Shown: positions 41,171-49,834 of the stretch, in pieces
Numbering within the stretch: the first letter of the stretch is position 1
Layout: the number at the start of each line of letters is the position of its first letter
From: Kribbella albertanoniae
Lineage (GTDB): Bacteria > Actinomycetota > Actinomycetes > Propionibacteriales > Kribbellaceae
Length of the DNA stretch: 64,000 nucleotides
Assembly: GCF_004348455.1 (NCBI RefSeq)
Contig: NZ_SMKA01000008.1
Coordinates: forward strand, 25,247 to 89,246
Direction: 5' to 3'
Translations under genes and position numbers: made by a program
The notes under the pieces: generated by a model
Database searches by the model: none
What the model saw: only the letters and a program-made list of their open reading frames with translations
What the model was told of the DNA's origin: nothing

Positions 41171-41977
41171 TCAGCGTGTCTCAGGGCTCCACTCGTACGG
41201 CGTGGTCGTGGTGACCCCGTGCAGGCCCAGTTTCTGCAGGATCGGGCGGGAGTCCTCGGAGGCGTCGACGCGGAGGAATTCGTACCCGCGTTCCTTGGCC
41301 AGTTGGGCCCGGTGCACCAGCAGCGAGCTGTAGAGGCCCTGCCGGCGCCACTCGGGCAGCGTGCCGCCACCCCACAGGCTGGCGAACCCCGTGCCCGGGT
41401 GGAACCGGATCCAGGCCGCCGACGCGACCGGACCGTCCGCACCGCGCAGCGCGTCCTCGATCAGGAACACCGACAACCGCTCCGGGAACATCCGCGCCTC
41501 GGCCGCCAGCCGCTCCTCGACCCCGGTCAGGCCGTTGCCCCACAGGTCGTTCATCAGTACGGCGATCCGGTGGAAATCGTCCGGCCCCTCGGCCTCCCGC
41601 AGAACCGCCTTCGACGGCAGCGCCGACGGCCGCTCGAGGATCCGGTCGACCTCACCCAGGATCAGCGTCTCCGGGTCCTCCCGCGTGAACCCCGCCCGGA
41701 CCAGCCGCTCACCGAGGTCGGCCGGTTCGTCGTACGCGTAGGTCTTCCACTCGAACGACAATCCACGCTCGCCGAAGAAGGCGAGTTCGCGGGCGATGAC
41801 CGCGTCCGGGTCGTCGCCCAGCCCGCGCGGTGTCTCGACGAAACCCGCGCCTTCCGGGCCCTCGACGTACGAGCGGTGCACCAGGCCGTCGTGCTCGACC
41901 TTCCAGCCGGGGATCGTGTCCGCGTCCGGCAACCGGATGCGGCGATGGAACACGTCGAGCAGTTCGTCTGGCGTCAT
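41171..41977 (-). CDS. GNAT-family N-acetyltransferase
   Basis: 268 residues from ATG 41977 (MTPDELLDVFHRRIRLP); an upstream reading would run into the AMIN-like gene and is unlikely. The acetyl-CoA-binding motif is EWRRQGLYSSLLVHRAQLAK, preceded by the beta strand GTGFASLWGGGTLP. The N-terminal ~120 residues are a second, degenerate GNAT-like half. Substrate unknown. Divergent from the AMIN-like gene, 64 bp apart. Confidence 0.85.
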   Translation of the reverse strand: MTPDELLDVFHRRIRLPDADTIPGWKVEHDGLVHRSYVEGPEGAGFVETPRGLGDDPDAVIARELAFFGERGLSFEWKTYAYDEPADLGERLVRAGFTREDPETLILGEVDRILERPSALPSKAVLREAEGPDDFHRIAVLMNDLWGNGLTGVEERLAAEARMFPERLSVFLIEDALRGADGPVASAAWIRFHPGTGFASLWGGGTLPEWRRQGLYSSLLVHRAQLAKERGYEFLRVDASEDSRPILQKLGLHGVTTTTPYEWSPETR

Positions 41978-42041
41978 CGTCGCAGTCAACCAATCCGGCC
42001 CCGTCGGCGTCCAACGAGTAAGTCCTGAGAGGGGGACCATC

Positions 42042-42578
42042 ATGAACATCAACCACATCCCCACGAAGACGATCCTCGCCGCGCTGGTTGTAGCCGCAAT
42101 TCCTGTGGCTGCACTGGCTGCACCCGGCTCGTCCCCCGCCCCTCAGACAGTCTCCACCGCCACCGTGTCCTGCCCATCCGGCTGGGGATCGCTGCCCGAA
42201 GCGAACGCCCGGATGGTCGAGTCCCCGGCAGTCGCCGTCCGCACCGGAAGGCACGCCTGCTTCGACCGGCTCGTCGTCGACCTGCAAGGCCGAGCTCCTG
42301 GGTACGACGTTCGCTACGTCAGCAACGTCACCCAGGACGGCTCCGGTTTCGTCGTCCCGCTGCGTGGTGGCGCGAAGCTGCAGATCATCGTCCAGGCGCC
42401 GTCGTACAAAGCGCTCAAGGCCCCGGATGTCCGCGGCTACGACACCTTCCGGCAGGTCGCGTACGCCGGAAGCTTCGAAGGGCAGACGACTCTCGGGCTC
42501 GGCGTCCGCGCCCGGCTGCCGTTCCGGGTCATCACGCTGTCCGACCGGCTGGTGATCGACGTCGCGCACCGCTGGTGA
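42042..42578 (+). CDS. Secreted AMIN-like domain protein
   Basis: 178 residues from ATG 42042, with GAGAGGGGG upstream. A signal peptide (ILAALVVAAIPVAALAA) is followed by a Pro/Ser linker and a beta-rich domain: HACFDRLVVDLQG, PGYDVRYVS, TTLGLGVRARLPFRV and LSDRLVIDVAH. AMIN domains target periplasmic or cell-wall enzymes to peptidoglycan or pilus secretins. In actinobacteria these single-domain proteins are uncharacterised. One Cys pair (VSCPSG, HACFD). Confidence 0.8.
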   Translation: MNINHIPTKTILAALVVAAIPVAALAAPGSSPAPQTVSTATVSCPSGWGSLPEANARMVESPAVAVRTGRHACFDRLVVDLQGRAPGYDVRYVSNVTQDGSGFVVPLRGGAKLQIIVQAPSYKALKAPDVRGYDTFRQVAYAGSFEGQTTLGLGVRARLPFRVITLSDRLVIDVAHRW

Positions 42579-42655
42579 TTCGTCAAGCTGAAAGTCTAGT
42601 TCCCAAGTAGTGATACAGGTGTTTGGTGACGGTCACAACCTGTCACGCTTCTCAG

Positions 42656-43882
42656 GTGACGACCCAACGCAAAGCCCTTGTTCTGGCGGCCGTTCCCGCC
42701 CTGATCTTGTCCACAGTGCTTGCCGGCCCGGCGGCAGGCACTCCCACTCAGCCGGTCGACGTCGCCCTGGAGTGGTACGACGTCACGGCGAACACGATCG
42801 CTGCGGCCGGTGCGCCGACCCAGGTGACGAACAACCGCACCTGGGCGATCGGCTGGCTCGCGGCCGGTCGCGCGCTCACCCGGTCAGCTGCTGCAGCAAC
42901 GCCGTACAAAGAGGCCGCACTGGCCGCGGCGGTCCACGAGACCTTGGTGACGCTCGCGCCTGCTCGCAAGACGCAGCTCGACGAGGCGCTCGCCACCACA
43001 CTCGGCCGGATCCCTGACGGCGCCGACGAGACTGCCGGCGCGGCGGCCGGGCGCCAGCAGGCCAAGGCTTTACTGGCCTCCCGCGCCAACGACGGGCTGG
43101 ATCCGGCGGCGGTGAATGCACCGTTCAGCCCACCGTCCACCAGCCCTGGCGTTTGGCAGCCGACGCCGCCGACGTACAGCCCGGGAACGCAGTACGGGAA
43201 TCGCGTGGCCAAGCCCTTCCTGCTCAAGGCAGCTGACCAGTTCCGCCCCGGGCCGCCGCCGGCGCTGGGTAGTCCGCGGTACAACCGCGACCTGGCCGAG
43301 GTCCGTGCGGACGGAGCCCTCGCCAGCACCACCCGCACCCAGGCCCAGACCGACACGGCGCAGTTCTGGTACGGCTCGTCGTACGTGCTCTACACCGAGC
43401 CGCTACGCGTCGCAGTGGCTGAAGCGGTACGGCGTCCGTTGGCCGAGCGCGTCAAGCTGGTCGCACTGTTCCACGTCGCCTCCGTGGACACCCAGATCGC
43501 CACCTCCGACACCAAGTACGCGTACCAGCGCTGGCGCCCGGTGACCGCGTTGCGCGCGACCGTGGATGCGCAGTGGACGCCCCTGCACAACACACCGGCC
43601 CACCCGGACTACCCGAGCGGTCACACGACGTACTCCGGCTCGGCAGAACAGGTGCTGACCGCTCTGGTGGGCCCACGCACAGCCAAGCCCTACACGATCG
43701 GCAGCCCGACAGCTCCCGGCGTGACCCGCACCTACACGGACTGGCGACAGCTCACCGCCGAGAACGTCGACGCCCGCGTCTGGTCCGGGATCCACACCCG
43801 CACCGCGGACACCGTCGGTGCGACTCTGGGCCGTGCGGTCGCCGCCCACACGATCCAGAACGCCTACAAGCTCTTCCGTTGA
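42656..43882 (+). CDS. Secreted vanadium-haloperoxidase-like / PAP2-fold protein
   Basis: 408 residues if started at GTG 42656, where a normal signal peptide begins (KALVLAAVPALILSTVLAG); TTG 42623 or GTG 42626 are alternatives. The vanadate/phosphate site is visible: KYAYQRWRP (KX6RP), PDYPSGHTTY (PSGH), then RVWSGIHTRTAD (RX5H). Members are either haloperoxidases or acid phosphatases; the sequence does not decide. The mostly helical N-terminal ~150 residues are typical. Secreted. A hairpin terminator follows. Confidence 0.85.
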   Translation: MTTQRKALVLAAVPALILSTVLAGPAAGTPTQPVDVALEWYDVTANTIAAAGAPTQVTNNRTWAIGWLAAGRALTRSAAAATPYKEAALAAAVHETLVTLAPARKTQLDEALATTLGRIPDGADETAGAAAGRQQAKALLASRANDGLDPAAVNAPFSPPSTSPGVWQPTPPTYSPGTQYGNRVAKPFLLKAADQFRPGPPPALGSPRYNRDLAEVRADGALASTTRTQAQTDTAQFWYGSSYVLYTEPLRVAVAEAVRRPLAERVKLVALFHVASVDTQIATSDTKYAYQRWRPVTALRATVDAQWTPLHNTPAHPDYPSGHTTYSGSAEQVLTALVGPRTAKPYTIGSPTAPGVTRTYTDWRQLTAENVDARVWSGIHTRTADTVGATLGRAVAAHTIQNAYKLFR

Positions 43883-43890
43883 CCGCAGCT

Positions 43891-43917
43891 CCGGCGGGCG
43901 CACGCGGCGCCCGCCGG
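43891..43917. terminator. Hairpin terminator between convergent genes
   Basis: CCGGCGGGCGC / GCGCCCGCCGG, an 11-bp perfect stem with a five-base loop, between the haloperoxidase-like gene and the GxGYxYP gene. It can serve both strands. Confidence 0.85.
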
Positions 43918-43927
43918 AACGCGTTTG

Positions 43928-45946
43928 TTACGGCAGGACTCGGTTCATCAGGTCGAAGAACGCGTTGGCCAGCACCAGCTCGTACCGGTCGTCCAGCAGA
44001 CCAGCCAGCTCGGCGATATCGGACGGCGTCCAGTTCCAGGCGTTGATACCGCCAGAGATAAACAGCGGCTTGGTGCCGTCCCACTTCGCGACCTGAGCAT
44101 CCAGTGCGGTCTTGTACTCCCCGGCCTTACCCGGTGCACCCCACTGACCCGCGATCGGCAGACCGCCCTGGCGGACAGCGAGCAGGTCGCCGTCCCAGGT
44201 CTGCATGATGCCCTTCAGTGGCGTGTACTTCGCGAACCCGGCCGCGATCTCCTCCGAGAGCACGACCCACTTGTCGTTCTCCCGGTGGCTGTACGAGTAC
44301 ACCTGATCCATGCCGGTACGGCGCAGTTGTGAGCCCGTCAGCTTCAGGAACTGGGTGAACTCGCTCGGTACCCACGAGCCGGGGTAGGTGTAGCCCGCAC
44401 CGGACGGTCCACAGACCAGGAGGTCGTTGGCCGTGGCAGTCCGCTGGAAATGACTGAACAGTCCCGGACCGGTCTCCAGCAACATCGGACTGATCGTCCA
44501 GTTCGCCGGAGCCTCGCCACGCTTCGGGTCGTCCCACAGATCGCGCATGTGGCGCTGGCAGTACTGGATGTTGTCGCCCTCACCGAACGTCAACGTCAGA
44601 TAGACCTTGTTCTTCGGCTTGCTGATCCGCCGGATCGGCCGGACCTTGTCCGAGATCGGTGCGGTGAACCCGGCATGCACCGTCCCGTTCATGTAGAAGT
44701 CCGCCGCGATCACCGGCGAACCACCCTTCGAAGCGAGGTCGACACCGTCCCACTCACCGGCGACGTCGTTCGCGAACCACCCCATGTACGGCGCGAGTGT
44801 CGGCCACTTGGTGAGGTGCTCGATCAGAAGCTCACCGGTCGCACCACTCGGCGGTAGCCAGCTCACCAGGGCTTTGGTGGCCACCACGTAGTCGCGGAAG
44901 TACGCGAACGGTTCGATCCGCGTGGGCGCGGTGTCGGTGATCGAGACCAGGTACTGGTTCCACATCGTCACGGTCACCACGAGGGACGTCGTACCGGCTG
45001 GTGGCTCGAAGGCGTAGATGTAGTAGCCACCACCGTCGCTGAAGCGGTTGGCCTCACCACCGATACTCGAGTTCGCGCCGTCGAAGAGGTACTGCTCCTC
45101 CTCCGGCGTCCCCGGCTTGAAGTGCGCGATCTCGACGCCGTTCGCCTTCACCCACACCTCGGACACCGACGGACCCCAGCCGTCGTCCCCGAACGAGTCC
45201 TGCCACCGGACGTACACCTTGCCCTTGCCGAGCTTGGCCGACACGTCGAGGTCGTAGTTGCCGCGGTTCGAGGAGTCCCGGATCTGGCGGGTTTCCCGGG
45301 CGATCTCCTGCCACTGCACGTTCTCGACCGCGACCACCCGGGTCGGCGGCAGGCCTGCCAGCAGCTTGTGGGTGACCCGCGGGAACAGGTTGTCGAGCTG
45401 CCACCGGTACGTCTTCACCCGGTCGTCGTCGAACTTCCCGCGCAGGTCCTGCACGATCTTCAGGCCGTGCGCCTTGGCCTGATCGGCGTTCGCGACCACG
45501 CAGTCCTCGAGGCCGGCCAGGGTGGTCGCGACGTTCAGCGAGTCCGGTACGGCGGGGTCGTAGACGATCGCACCGCGGACCCGGTGCCGGTACTTCGCCA
45601 CCAGGTCGAGCGGGTTCCGGTAGAGCGTCGTCGGCAACCGCATGTCGGTCAGCCACTTGGTGTCCGGCGTGCTCTGGGTGCCGGTGTCGTAGAGGAAGTA
45701 CAGCTCGGGCTGCGCGCGGTTGACGATGCCTTGCAACGTTGTCAGCAGCGTCTGGTCCTGACCGCTGAGTTTGCTCGCATCGCCGTAGTGCAGGTGCTTC
45801 GGGCGGTTGAAGGCCGGCAGCAGCCGGGCGGGGCTGCCGGACGTCGATGGTGCAGCATTCGCAGTGGTTGTCAGGCCCGGGACCAGTCCGATCCCACCTG
45901 CCGTCACTGCACCGCTGCCCGCCAGGAACGTTCGTCTCGAGACCAT
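43928..45946 (-). CDS. GxGYxYP-domain secreted protein
   Basis: 672 residues from ATG 45946 (MVSRRTFLAGSG) with AGGGAG upstream; an ATG three codons earlier is possible. The Tat signal is SRRTFLAG. The defining motif GAGYTYP is present (PSGAGYTYPGSW). N-terminal GxGYxYP_N-like and C-terminal GxGYxYP_C-like regions flank an inserted beta domain (DVSAKLGKGKVYVRWQDSFG). The family is found in glycan-degrading bacteria and is thought to be carbohydrate-active or carbohydrate-binding. Two LacI-type operators upstream support control by sugar. Neighbouring genes give no transporter. Confidence 0.9.
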   Translation of the reverse strand: MVSRRTFLAGSGAVTAGGIGLVPGLTTTANAAPSTSGSPARLLPAFNRPKHLHYGDASKLSGQDQTLLTTLQGIVNRAQPELYFLYDTGTQSTPDTKWLTDMRLPTTLYRNPLDLVAKYRHRVRGAIVYDPAVPDSLNVATTLAGLEDCVVANADQAKAHGLKIVQDLRGKFDDDRVKTYRWQLDNLFPRVTHKLLAGLPPTRVVAVENVQWQEIARETRQIRDSSNRGNYDLDVSAKLGKGKVYVRWQDSFGDDGWGPSVSEVWVKANGVEIAHFKPGTPEEEQYLFDGANSSIGGEANRFSDGGGYYIYAFEPPAGTTSLVVTVTMWNQYLVSITDTAPTRIEPFAYFRDYVVATKALVSWLPPSGATGELLIEHLTKWPTLAPYMGWFANDVAGEWDGVDLASKGGSPVIAADFYMNGTVHAGFTAPISDKVRPIRRISKPKNKVYLTLTFGEGDNIQYCQRHMRDLWDDPKRGEAPANWTISPMLLETGPGLFSHFQRTATANDLLVCGPSGAGYTYPGSWVPSEFTQFLKLTGSQLRRTGMDQVYSYSHRENDKWVVLSEEIAAGFAKYTPLKGIMQTWDGDLLAVRQGGLPIAGQWGAPGKAGEYKTALDAQVAKWDGTKPLFISGGINAWNWTPSDIAELAGLLDDRYELVLANAFFDLMNRVLP

Positions 45947-45965
45947 CGTGACCACTCCCTGTCGC

Positions 45966-45979
45966 TGACATCGATGTCA
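45966..45979 (-). promoter_or_regulatory. LacI-type palindromic operator
   Basis: TGACATCGATGTCA is a perfect palindrome centred on CG, 20 bp upstream of the GxGYxYP start. The overlapping TTGACA on the minus strand could be a -35 element. Confidence 0.6.
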
Positions 45980-46049
45980 AATCTGGCCGGACAGTAGCAA
46001 TCCGATGAGAGCGTGTACAGACCTCGTTACATCGTTGACCGGATGTGGT

Positions 46050-46063
46050 TGGAATCGTTTCCG
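46050..46063 (-). promoter_or_regulatory. Second LacI-type operator
   Basis: TGGAATCGTTTCCG has the CG-centred inverted form typical of LacI/GalR-family sites (compare TGGAAACGTTTCCA). It is 70 bp upstream of the first operator, a spacing that would allow a DNA loop. Confidence 0.55.
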
Positions 46064-46076
46064 GGAGATCGGATCT

Positions 46077-46430
46077 CTACCAGGCCCGGTGCAGGATCTC
46101 GGTCGCCTCGGCCAGGCTGATCCCCGCCCGCCGGGCCGCCCGCGCCAGCACCGTCGCCGCCGCCCGCGTCTCCTCGTCGTCGACCTGACTCCGCGACGCC
46201 AGCACGAACGTCCCGTTCCGCCCCCGCGTCTCGATCATCCGATCAGCCTCGAGCTCCTTGTAAGCCCGAGCCACCGTATTGACCGCCAGCCCCAGATCCC
46301 CCGCCAACTGCCGAACCGTCGGCAACCGCGTCCCCTGAGCCAACTCCCCCCGCCGAATCAGCCCGTCGATCTGCTCCTTCACCTGCTCGTACGGCGGTTT
46401 CGCCGCCGCCGGATCCACCGAGATGATCAT
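46077..46430 (-). CDS. GntR-family repressor (YtrA subgroup)
   Basis: 117 residues. The winged-helix domain is evident: PPYEQVKEQIDGLIRRGE, LPTVRQLAGDLGLAVNTVAR and AYKELEADRMIETRGRNGTF. The short C-terminal dimerisation segment (~45 residues) is that of the YtrA subgroup, which usually controls ABC transporters or membrane proteins. It is translated with the preceding membrane-protein gene (four-base overlap), unlike the usual regulator-first order. Its likely operator is the inverted repeat at 47319-47341. Confidence 0.9.
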   Translation of the reverse strand: MIISVDPAAAKPPYEQVKEQIDGLIRRGELAQGTRLPTVRQLAGDLGLAVNTVARAYKELEADRMIETRGRNGTFVLASRSQVDDEETRAAATVLARAARRAGISLAEATEILHRAW

Positions 46431-47296
46431 CCGACCACCCGCCGCACCCGCCGCAGAGCCCAGGGGGTCATGGGGATCCAGGAGTTCACGAGCATGAGCA
46501 CCATCGACACCAGGAACACCCCGAACGCGACATCCCAGAAGTACATCGGGTGCCCCCGCCAGTCGAACGACGACGGCACCGATGCCCCAAGAAGCCAGCT
46601 GACGGTGATGATCGCCGTACCGAGGTCGCGCAGCGTCGCCGCCCGATACGCCTCTTGCCAGAGCAGTTGCGCCGGCCGCCCGGACGACTGACTGACTCGA
46701 AGCGCCATCCGCTCAAGCGCTATGCCCGCGCCCCACAGCAGCACCGCGACCGAACCACTCGCGACCAGCAGCCAACCTCGCGCCGGACGATTGTCCGAGC
46801 TGAGCACGCCGACGCCCAATCCAATGCACACCAACGGTATCGCGACGACCCCGTAGTGGATCGCCGTCTCGACCGGAGTCAGATAGTCACCCAGGCGGCG
46901 TGGCCGCAGCGTCGCCGTCCGGGGCCCGTCGACCTTCGAGCGCCGCACCGCCCGATAGGCGTCCAACAGCGTCGCACCACCACCGATAAACGACGCAGCC
47001 GCAAACGCCCACACAATCGGACCGAGCCCTGAACCGCCCTCGGAGTCCGGACCGAACTGGAACGCCTGCCCACTGAACAGCAGCACCACACCACCCACCA
47101 GAATCCCCAGCAGATACCCGATGCTGAGCACCCCGACCCGCCGCTGGAACCACCCGATCGCCGCCTCGGCAAGATCGGGATCAGCCGGCAGCCCACCCTG
47201 CCGAATCAGCCGGTTCACCTCGGACCGAGCCGTCTTCTTCCGCTGCGACCACACCACCACCAGAATCACCACCGCAAGCCCCAGAACAGCCAGCAT
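46427..47296 (-). CDS. Polytopic membrane protein paired with GntR regulator
   Basis: 289 residues from ATG 47296 (MLAVLGLAVVILVVVW), with GGGGGAG just before. Seven or so hydrophobic segments are visible: near the N-terminus, GVLSIGYLLGILVGGVVLL, AFAAASFIGGG, GVVAIPLVCIGLGVGV, LLVASGSVAVLLWGAG, AIITVSWLLG, and FGVFLVSMVLMLV. No ATPase or transporter motif and no family name that I can give. It starts 23 bp from a GntR-type operator and is co-transcribed with the regulator. Confidence 0.8.
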   Translation of the reverse strand: MLAVLGLAVVILVVVWSQRKKTARSEVNRLIRQGGLPADPDLAEAAIGWFQRRVGVLSIGYLLGILVGGVVLLFSGQAFQFGPDSEGGSGLGPIVWAFAAASFIGGGATLLDAYRAVRRSKVDGPRTATLRPRRLGDYLTPVETAIHYGVVAIPLVCIGLGVGVLSSDNRPARGWLLVASGSVAVLLWGAGIALERMALRVSQSSGRPAQLLWQEAYRAATLRDLGTAIITVSWLLGASVPSSFDWRGHPMYFWDVAFGVFLVSMVLMLVNSWIPMTPWALRRVRRVVG

Positions 47297-47318
47297 CTCC
47301 CCCGCTCCCTCCACTCGC

Positions 47319-47341
47319 TTGTACCAAATGTATTGATACAA
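47319..47341 (-). promoter_or_regulatory. GntR operator
   Basis: TTGTACCAA-ATGTA-TTGATACAA: 9-bp arms with one mismatch, in the promoter of the membrane protein-GntR pair. It is strikingly AT-rich. YtrA-type repressors bind sites of this kind. Confidence 0.7.
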
Positions 47342-47361
47342 ACAGATCGAGTCAAGCCTGA

Positions 47362-48069
47362 CTAGGTCAGGCCGAGCGAGGCGACGAGGTCGCGCAGCTC
47401 GTCTTCGTAGATGGCGGCGGCGTCGGAGGTCAGGGGGGTCAGGTGGCCGTAGATCTCGAGTGAGATCAGGCCGTGCATCCGGCCCCAGATCCGCAGCGTC
47501 AGGGCGATACCTGCCGGCGGGAGGTCGGGGAATTCTTCACGGACGTGAGCATCCAGGGCAGGATCGAAGTCCGTCCAGTGATAGCGGCGACCGTGGCCGG
47601 CGCGACCCGCGGCGAACGTGGGCCAGGCCGCTGCGGTCAGCCCGACCAACGCCGTACAGGCGCGGAGTTCCGCCTGCTTGCCAGGGCTTTCCGCCGGTAA
47701 CTGGTAGCCGGGAACGGGATCGCCGTAGATCAGCCGGAAGCCTTCGGGGTCGGCCACGGCCCAATCGCGGATCGCCTTTCCCCAGGCGATGATCCGGCCA
47801 CCGGGGTCGGCCTCGGGTACGGCATCGCGGGCCGCCTCGGCGGCATCCACCACCGAGGTGTAGATCTCGCCGACGAGAACCGTGACCAGGTCGTCCCTGG
47901 TCGCGAAGTAGCTGTAGATCGCCCCCGCGGTCATACCCATCTCACGGGCGATCGCCCGCAACGAGATGGCGCTCGGTCCGCCGTCGGCGAGCAGCCGCAT
48001 CGCGATGGCCTTGATCTCGGCGCTGGTCTCGGTGCGGAGCCGGTCGCGACGGCTCGGAGTCTGGCTCAC
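47362..48069 (-). CDS. TetR-family repressor of the MFS gene
   Basis: 235 residues from GTG 48069 (VSQTPSRRDRLRTETSAEIK). HTH: MRLLADGGPSAISLRAIARE and MGMTAGAIYSYFATRDDL. The C-terminus (PEGFRLIYGDPVPGY) is a WHG-type ligand-binding domain. It is divergent from an MFS exporter gene, a classic efflux-control arrangement. GCCGTG / CACGGC in the gap is the probable operator. Confidence 0.9.
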   Translation of the reverse strand: MSQTPSRRDRLRTETSAEIKAIAMRLLADGGPSAISLRAIAREMGMTAGAIYSYFATRDDLVTVLVGEIYTSVVDAAEAARDAVPEADPGGRIIAWGKAIRDWAVADPEGFRLIYGDPVPGYQLPAESPGKQAELRACTALVGLTAAAWPTFAAGRAGHGRRYHWTDFDPALDAHVREEFPDLPPAGIALTLRIWGRMHGLISLEIYGHLTPLTSDAAAIYEDELRDLVASLGLT

Positions 48070-48071
48070 GC

Positions 48072-48140
48072 TTGACAGTTTACAGCGTTGGGCTAGTGTT
48101 CTCCGTGCAAACATTGAACGCCGTGTACTAAATGCACGGC
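48072..48140 (+). promoter_or_regulatory. MFS promoter and inverted-repeat operator
   Basis: TTGACA (48072-48077), a 16-bp spacer, TAGTGT (48094-48099), then GCCGTG-N9-CACGGC (48120-48140) just downstream of the predicted transcript start, where a bound TetR protein would block RNA polymerase. Confidence 0.6.
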
Positions 48141-48158
48141 ATACACAAGGCAGGTCTC

Positions 48159-49553
48159 GTGAGTAGAGAAAGACTTCGCCTCGGGCTGCTGGCCCTGACC
48201 CAGCTCATCGTGGCTCTCGACTACAACATCGTGTACGTGGCGCTGCCCGAGATCGGGACTGCGCTGGGATTCACCCCACAGTCCGTGCAGTGGGTCGTCA
48301 GCGCCTACGCCGTCGGGCTCGGCGGACTGTTGCTGTTCGGTGGACGGGCCGTCGACCGGCTCGGACCACGCAAACTCTTCATGGCCGGGCTGGCGTTGTA
48401 TGCGATCGCGTCGCTGGCCGGTGGTCTGGCCTCGGATCCGGGAGTCCTGATCGCGGCGCGCGCAGTACAGGGTGTGGGTGGCGCCCTGTTGACTCCGGCA
48501 ACACTCGCTCTGATCTACCGCAGCTTCGCCGAGGGGCCTGCACGCAACCGGGCGCTGGGCGCGTGGGGACTCGCCGGCAGTGCGGGTCTGGCCGCCGGCT
48601 CTCTCCTGGGTGGCGTCCTGACCAACTACCTCGGCTGGACCTGGGTGTTCTTCGTCAACGTGCCGCTCGCTGCGGTCTGCGTTGTCGCAGCGCTTCGTCT
48701 CCTCCCCGCGGACCCGAGGCGGACACAGGGGAGCTTCGACATCGCCGGGGCGGTTTTGGCCACCGCGGGTTCAGCGTTGCTGGTTCTCGGTCTGGCCGCA
48801 GGATCATCGGCTGGATGGTGGTCGGTGCAGAGCACCGGCACACTTCTGGCCGGAGTCGCGGTGCTCGCGCTGCTACTGATCGTCGAGAAGCGCGCCCGCG
48901 ATCCGTTGATCCCACTGCGGCTGGTCCGGGGCCGCAGCCTCGCGATCACCATGGGAGTGATCGCGATCTTCCAAAGCACGCTCGGCGGCGGGTACTACAT
49001 CCTCACGTCGTATCTGCAGCCCGTCCTCGGCTACAGCGCTCTGGAGGCGGGGCTGAGCTTCCTGCCACTGACAGTCGTCTGCATGGTGGCGGCCGTCAAG
49101 CTCGCGCCACCTCTGCTCGATCGCTGGGGCATTCGCACCACGCTCGCGCTGTCGATGATCGGTGCCGGCATCGGTATCGCAGCCCTCGTTGCGGGGATCT
49201 CTACCGACGGAGGTTTCTGGCCGCTACTACCCGGGAGCATCATCTGGGGCGTCAGCGGTGGGGTGGCGTTCGTGACGCTGTTCGCATCCGCCGGGACCGG
49301 GGTGGCGCCGGACGAGCAAGGCGTCGCGGCAGGCGTCGCCAGCACCGCCAAGGAGATCGGCGGCGCGATGGGCCTGGCCGTCTTCGTCGCGATCGTCACC
49401 GGTACGCACGATGCACTCCGTGGTCTGCACACCGCCGGCTGGGTGGCCGCCGTACTCACCGTCGCCGGTGGACTCCTTGCCTTTGCCCTCAAGCCGTCCC
49501 GGACCGTTGAGCGGTCGGCCGAATCAGTCGGTCAAGCCGGATCTGCAGGCTGA
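48159..49553 (+). CDS. MFS drug transporter (DHA2-like, ~14 segments)
   Basis: 464 residues from GTG 48159 (AAGGCAGG upstream); an in-frame ATG at 48132 lies within the operator region and is less likely. TM1 contains LIVALDYNIVYVALPEIG, followed by YAVGLGGLLLFGGRAVDRLG (motif A) and VGGALLTPATLALIYRSF (motif C-like). About 14 hydrophobic segments indicate a proton-driven multidrug exporter of the DHA2 type. Control by the divergent TetR is very likely. Its 3' end overlaps the peptidase E remnant by 22 bp. Confidence 0.9.
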   Translation: MSRERLRLGLLALTQLIVALDYNIVYVALPEIGTALGFTPQSVQWVVSAYAVGLGGLLLFGGRAVDRLGPRKLFMAGLALYAIASLAGGLASDPGVLIAARAVQGVGGALLTPATLALIYRSFAEGPARNRALGAWGLAGSAGLAAGSLLGGVLTNYLGWTWVFFVNVPLAAVCVVAALRLLPADPRRTQGSFDIAGAVLATAGSALLVLGLAAGSSAGWWSVQSTGTLLAGVAVLALLLIVEKRARDPLIPLRLVRGRSLAITMGVIAIFQSTLGGGYYILTSYLQPVLGYSALEAGLSFLPLTVVCMVAAVKLAPPLLDRWGIRTTLALSMIGAGIGIAALVAGISTDGGFWPLLPGSIIWGVSGGVAFVTLFASAGTGVAPDEQGVAAGVASTAKEIGGAMGLAVFVAIVTGTHDALRGLHTAGWVAAVLTVAGGLLAFALKPSRTVERSAESVGQAGSAG

Positions 49554-49834
49554 GGGGTGAACAGTTGCCACTGGCCTTCGGAGACGACATCGACGGTGCC
49601 GTCGGCTGCCACCCGTACGGCGGTCTGGTCATCGATCGCGTACGTCGGGGCGGGGATCCGGGCCGCCCATTTCTCCGCGTTGGCCAGCGACGCGTCCGGG
49701 TGGCGGTCGTTCTCCAGGTGCGGAATGACGGCGAAGTCGACAAGCCCCGCCCCCTGCCCGGTGACCAGGAGCCGATCGACGTCGCCCTGCGGCGTACTGA
49801 AGACGACCTCCTCCGACTTCCATGAGCGGGCGGA
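49532..49834 (-). pseudogene. C-terminal remnant of a peptidase E-like (S51) gene
   Basis: The minus frame ending at TGA 49532 encodes GAGLVDFAVIPHLEND, ASLANAEKWAARIPAPTYAI and VVSEGQWQLFTP, which I recognise as the C-terminal third of the peptidase E / type 1 glutamine-amidotransferase-like family. Upstream of about 49830 the frame stays open, but the sequence (RHVRTGQERVGEWGSSARSW) has no resemblance to the family, and the nucleophile region (GVSAGS) is missing. There is no good start codon or SD. It therefore looks like a truncated gene, 3'-overlapping the MFS gene. Confidence 0.6.
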
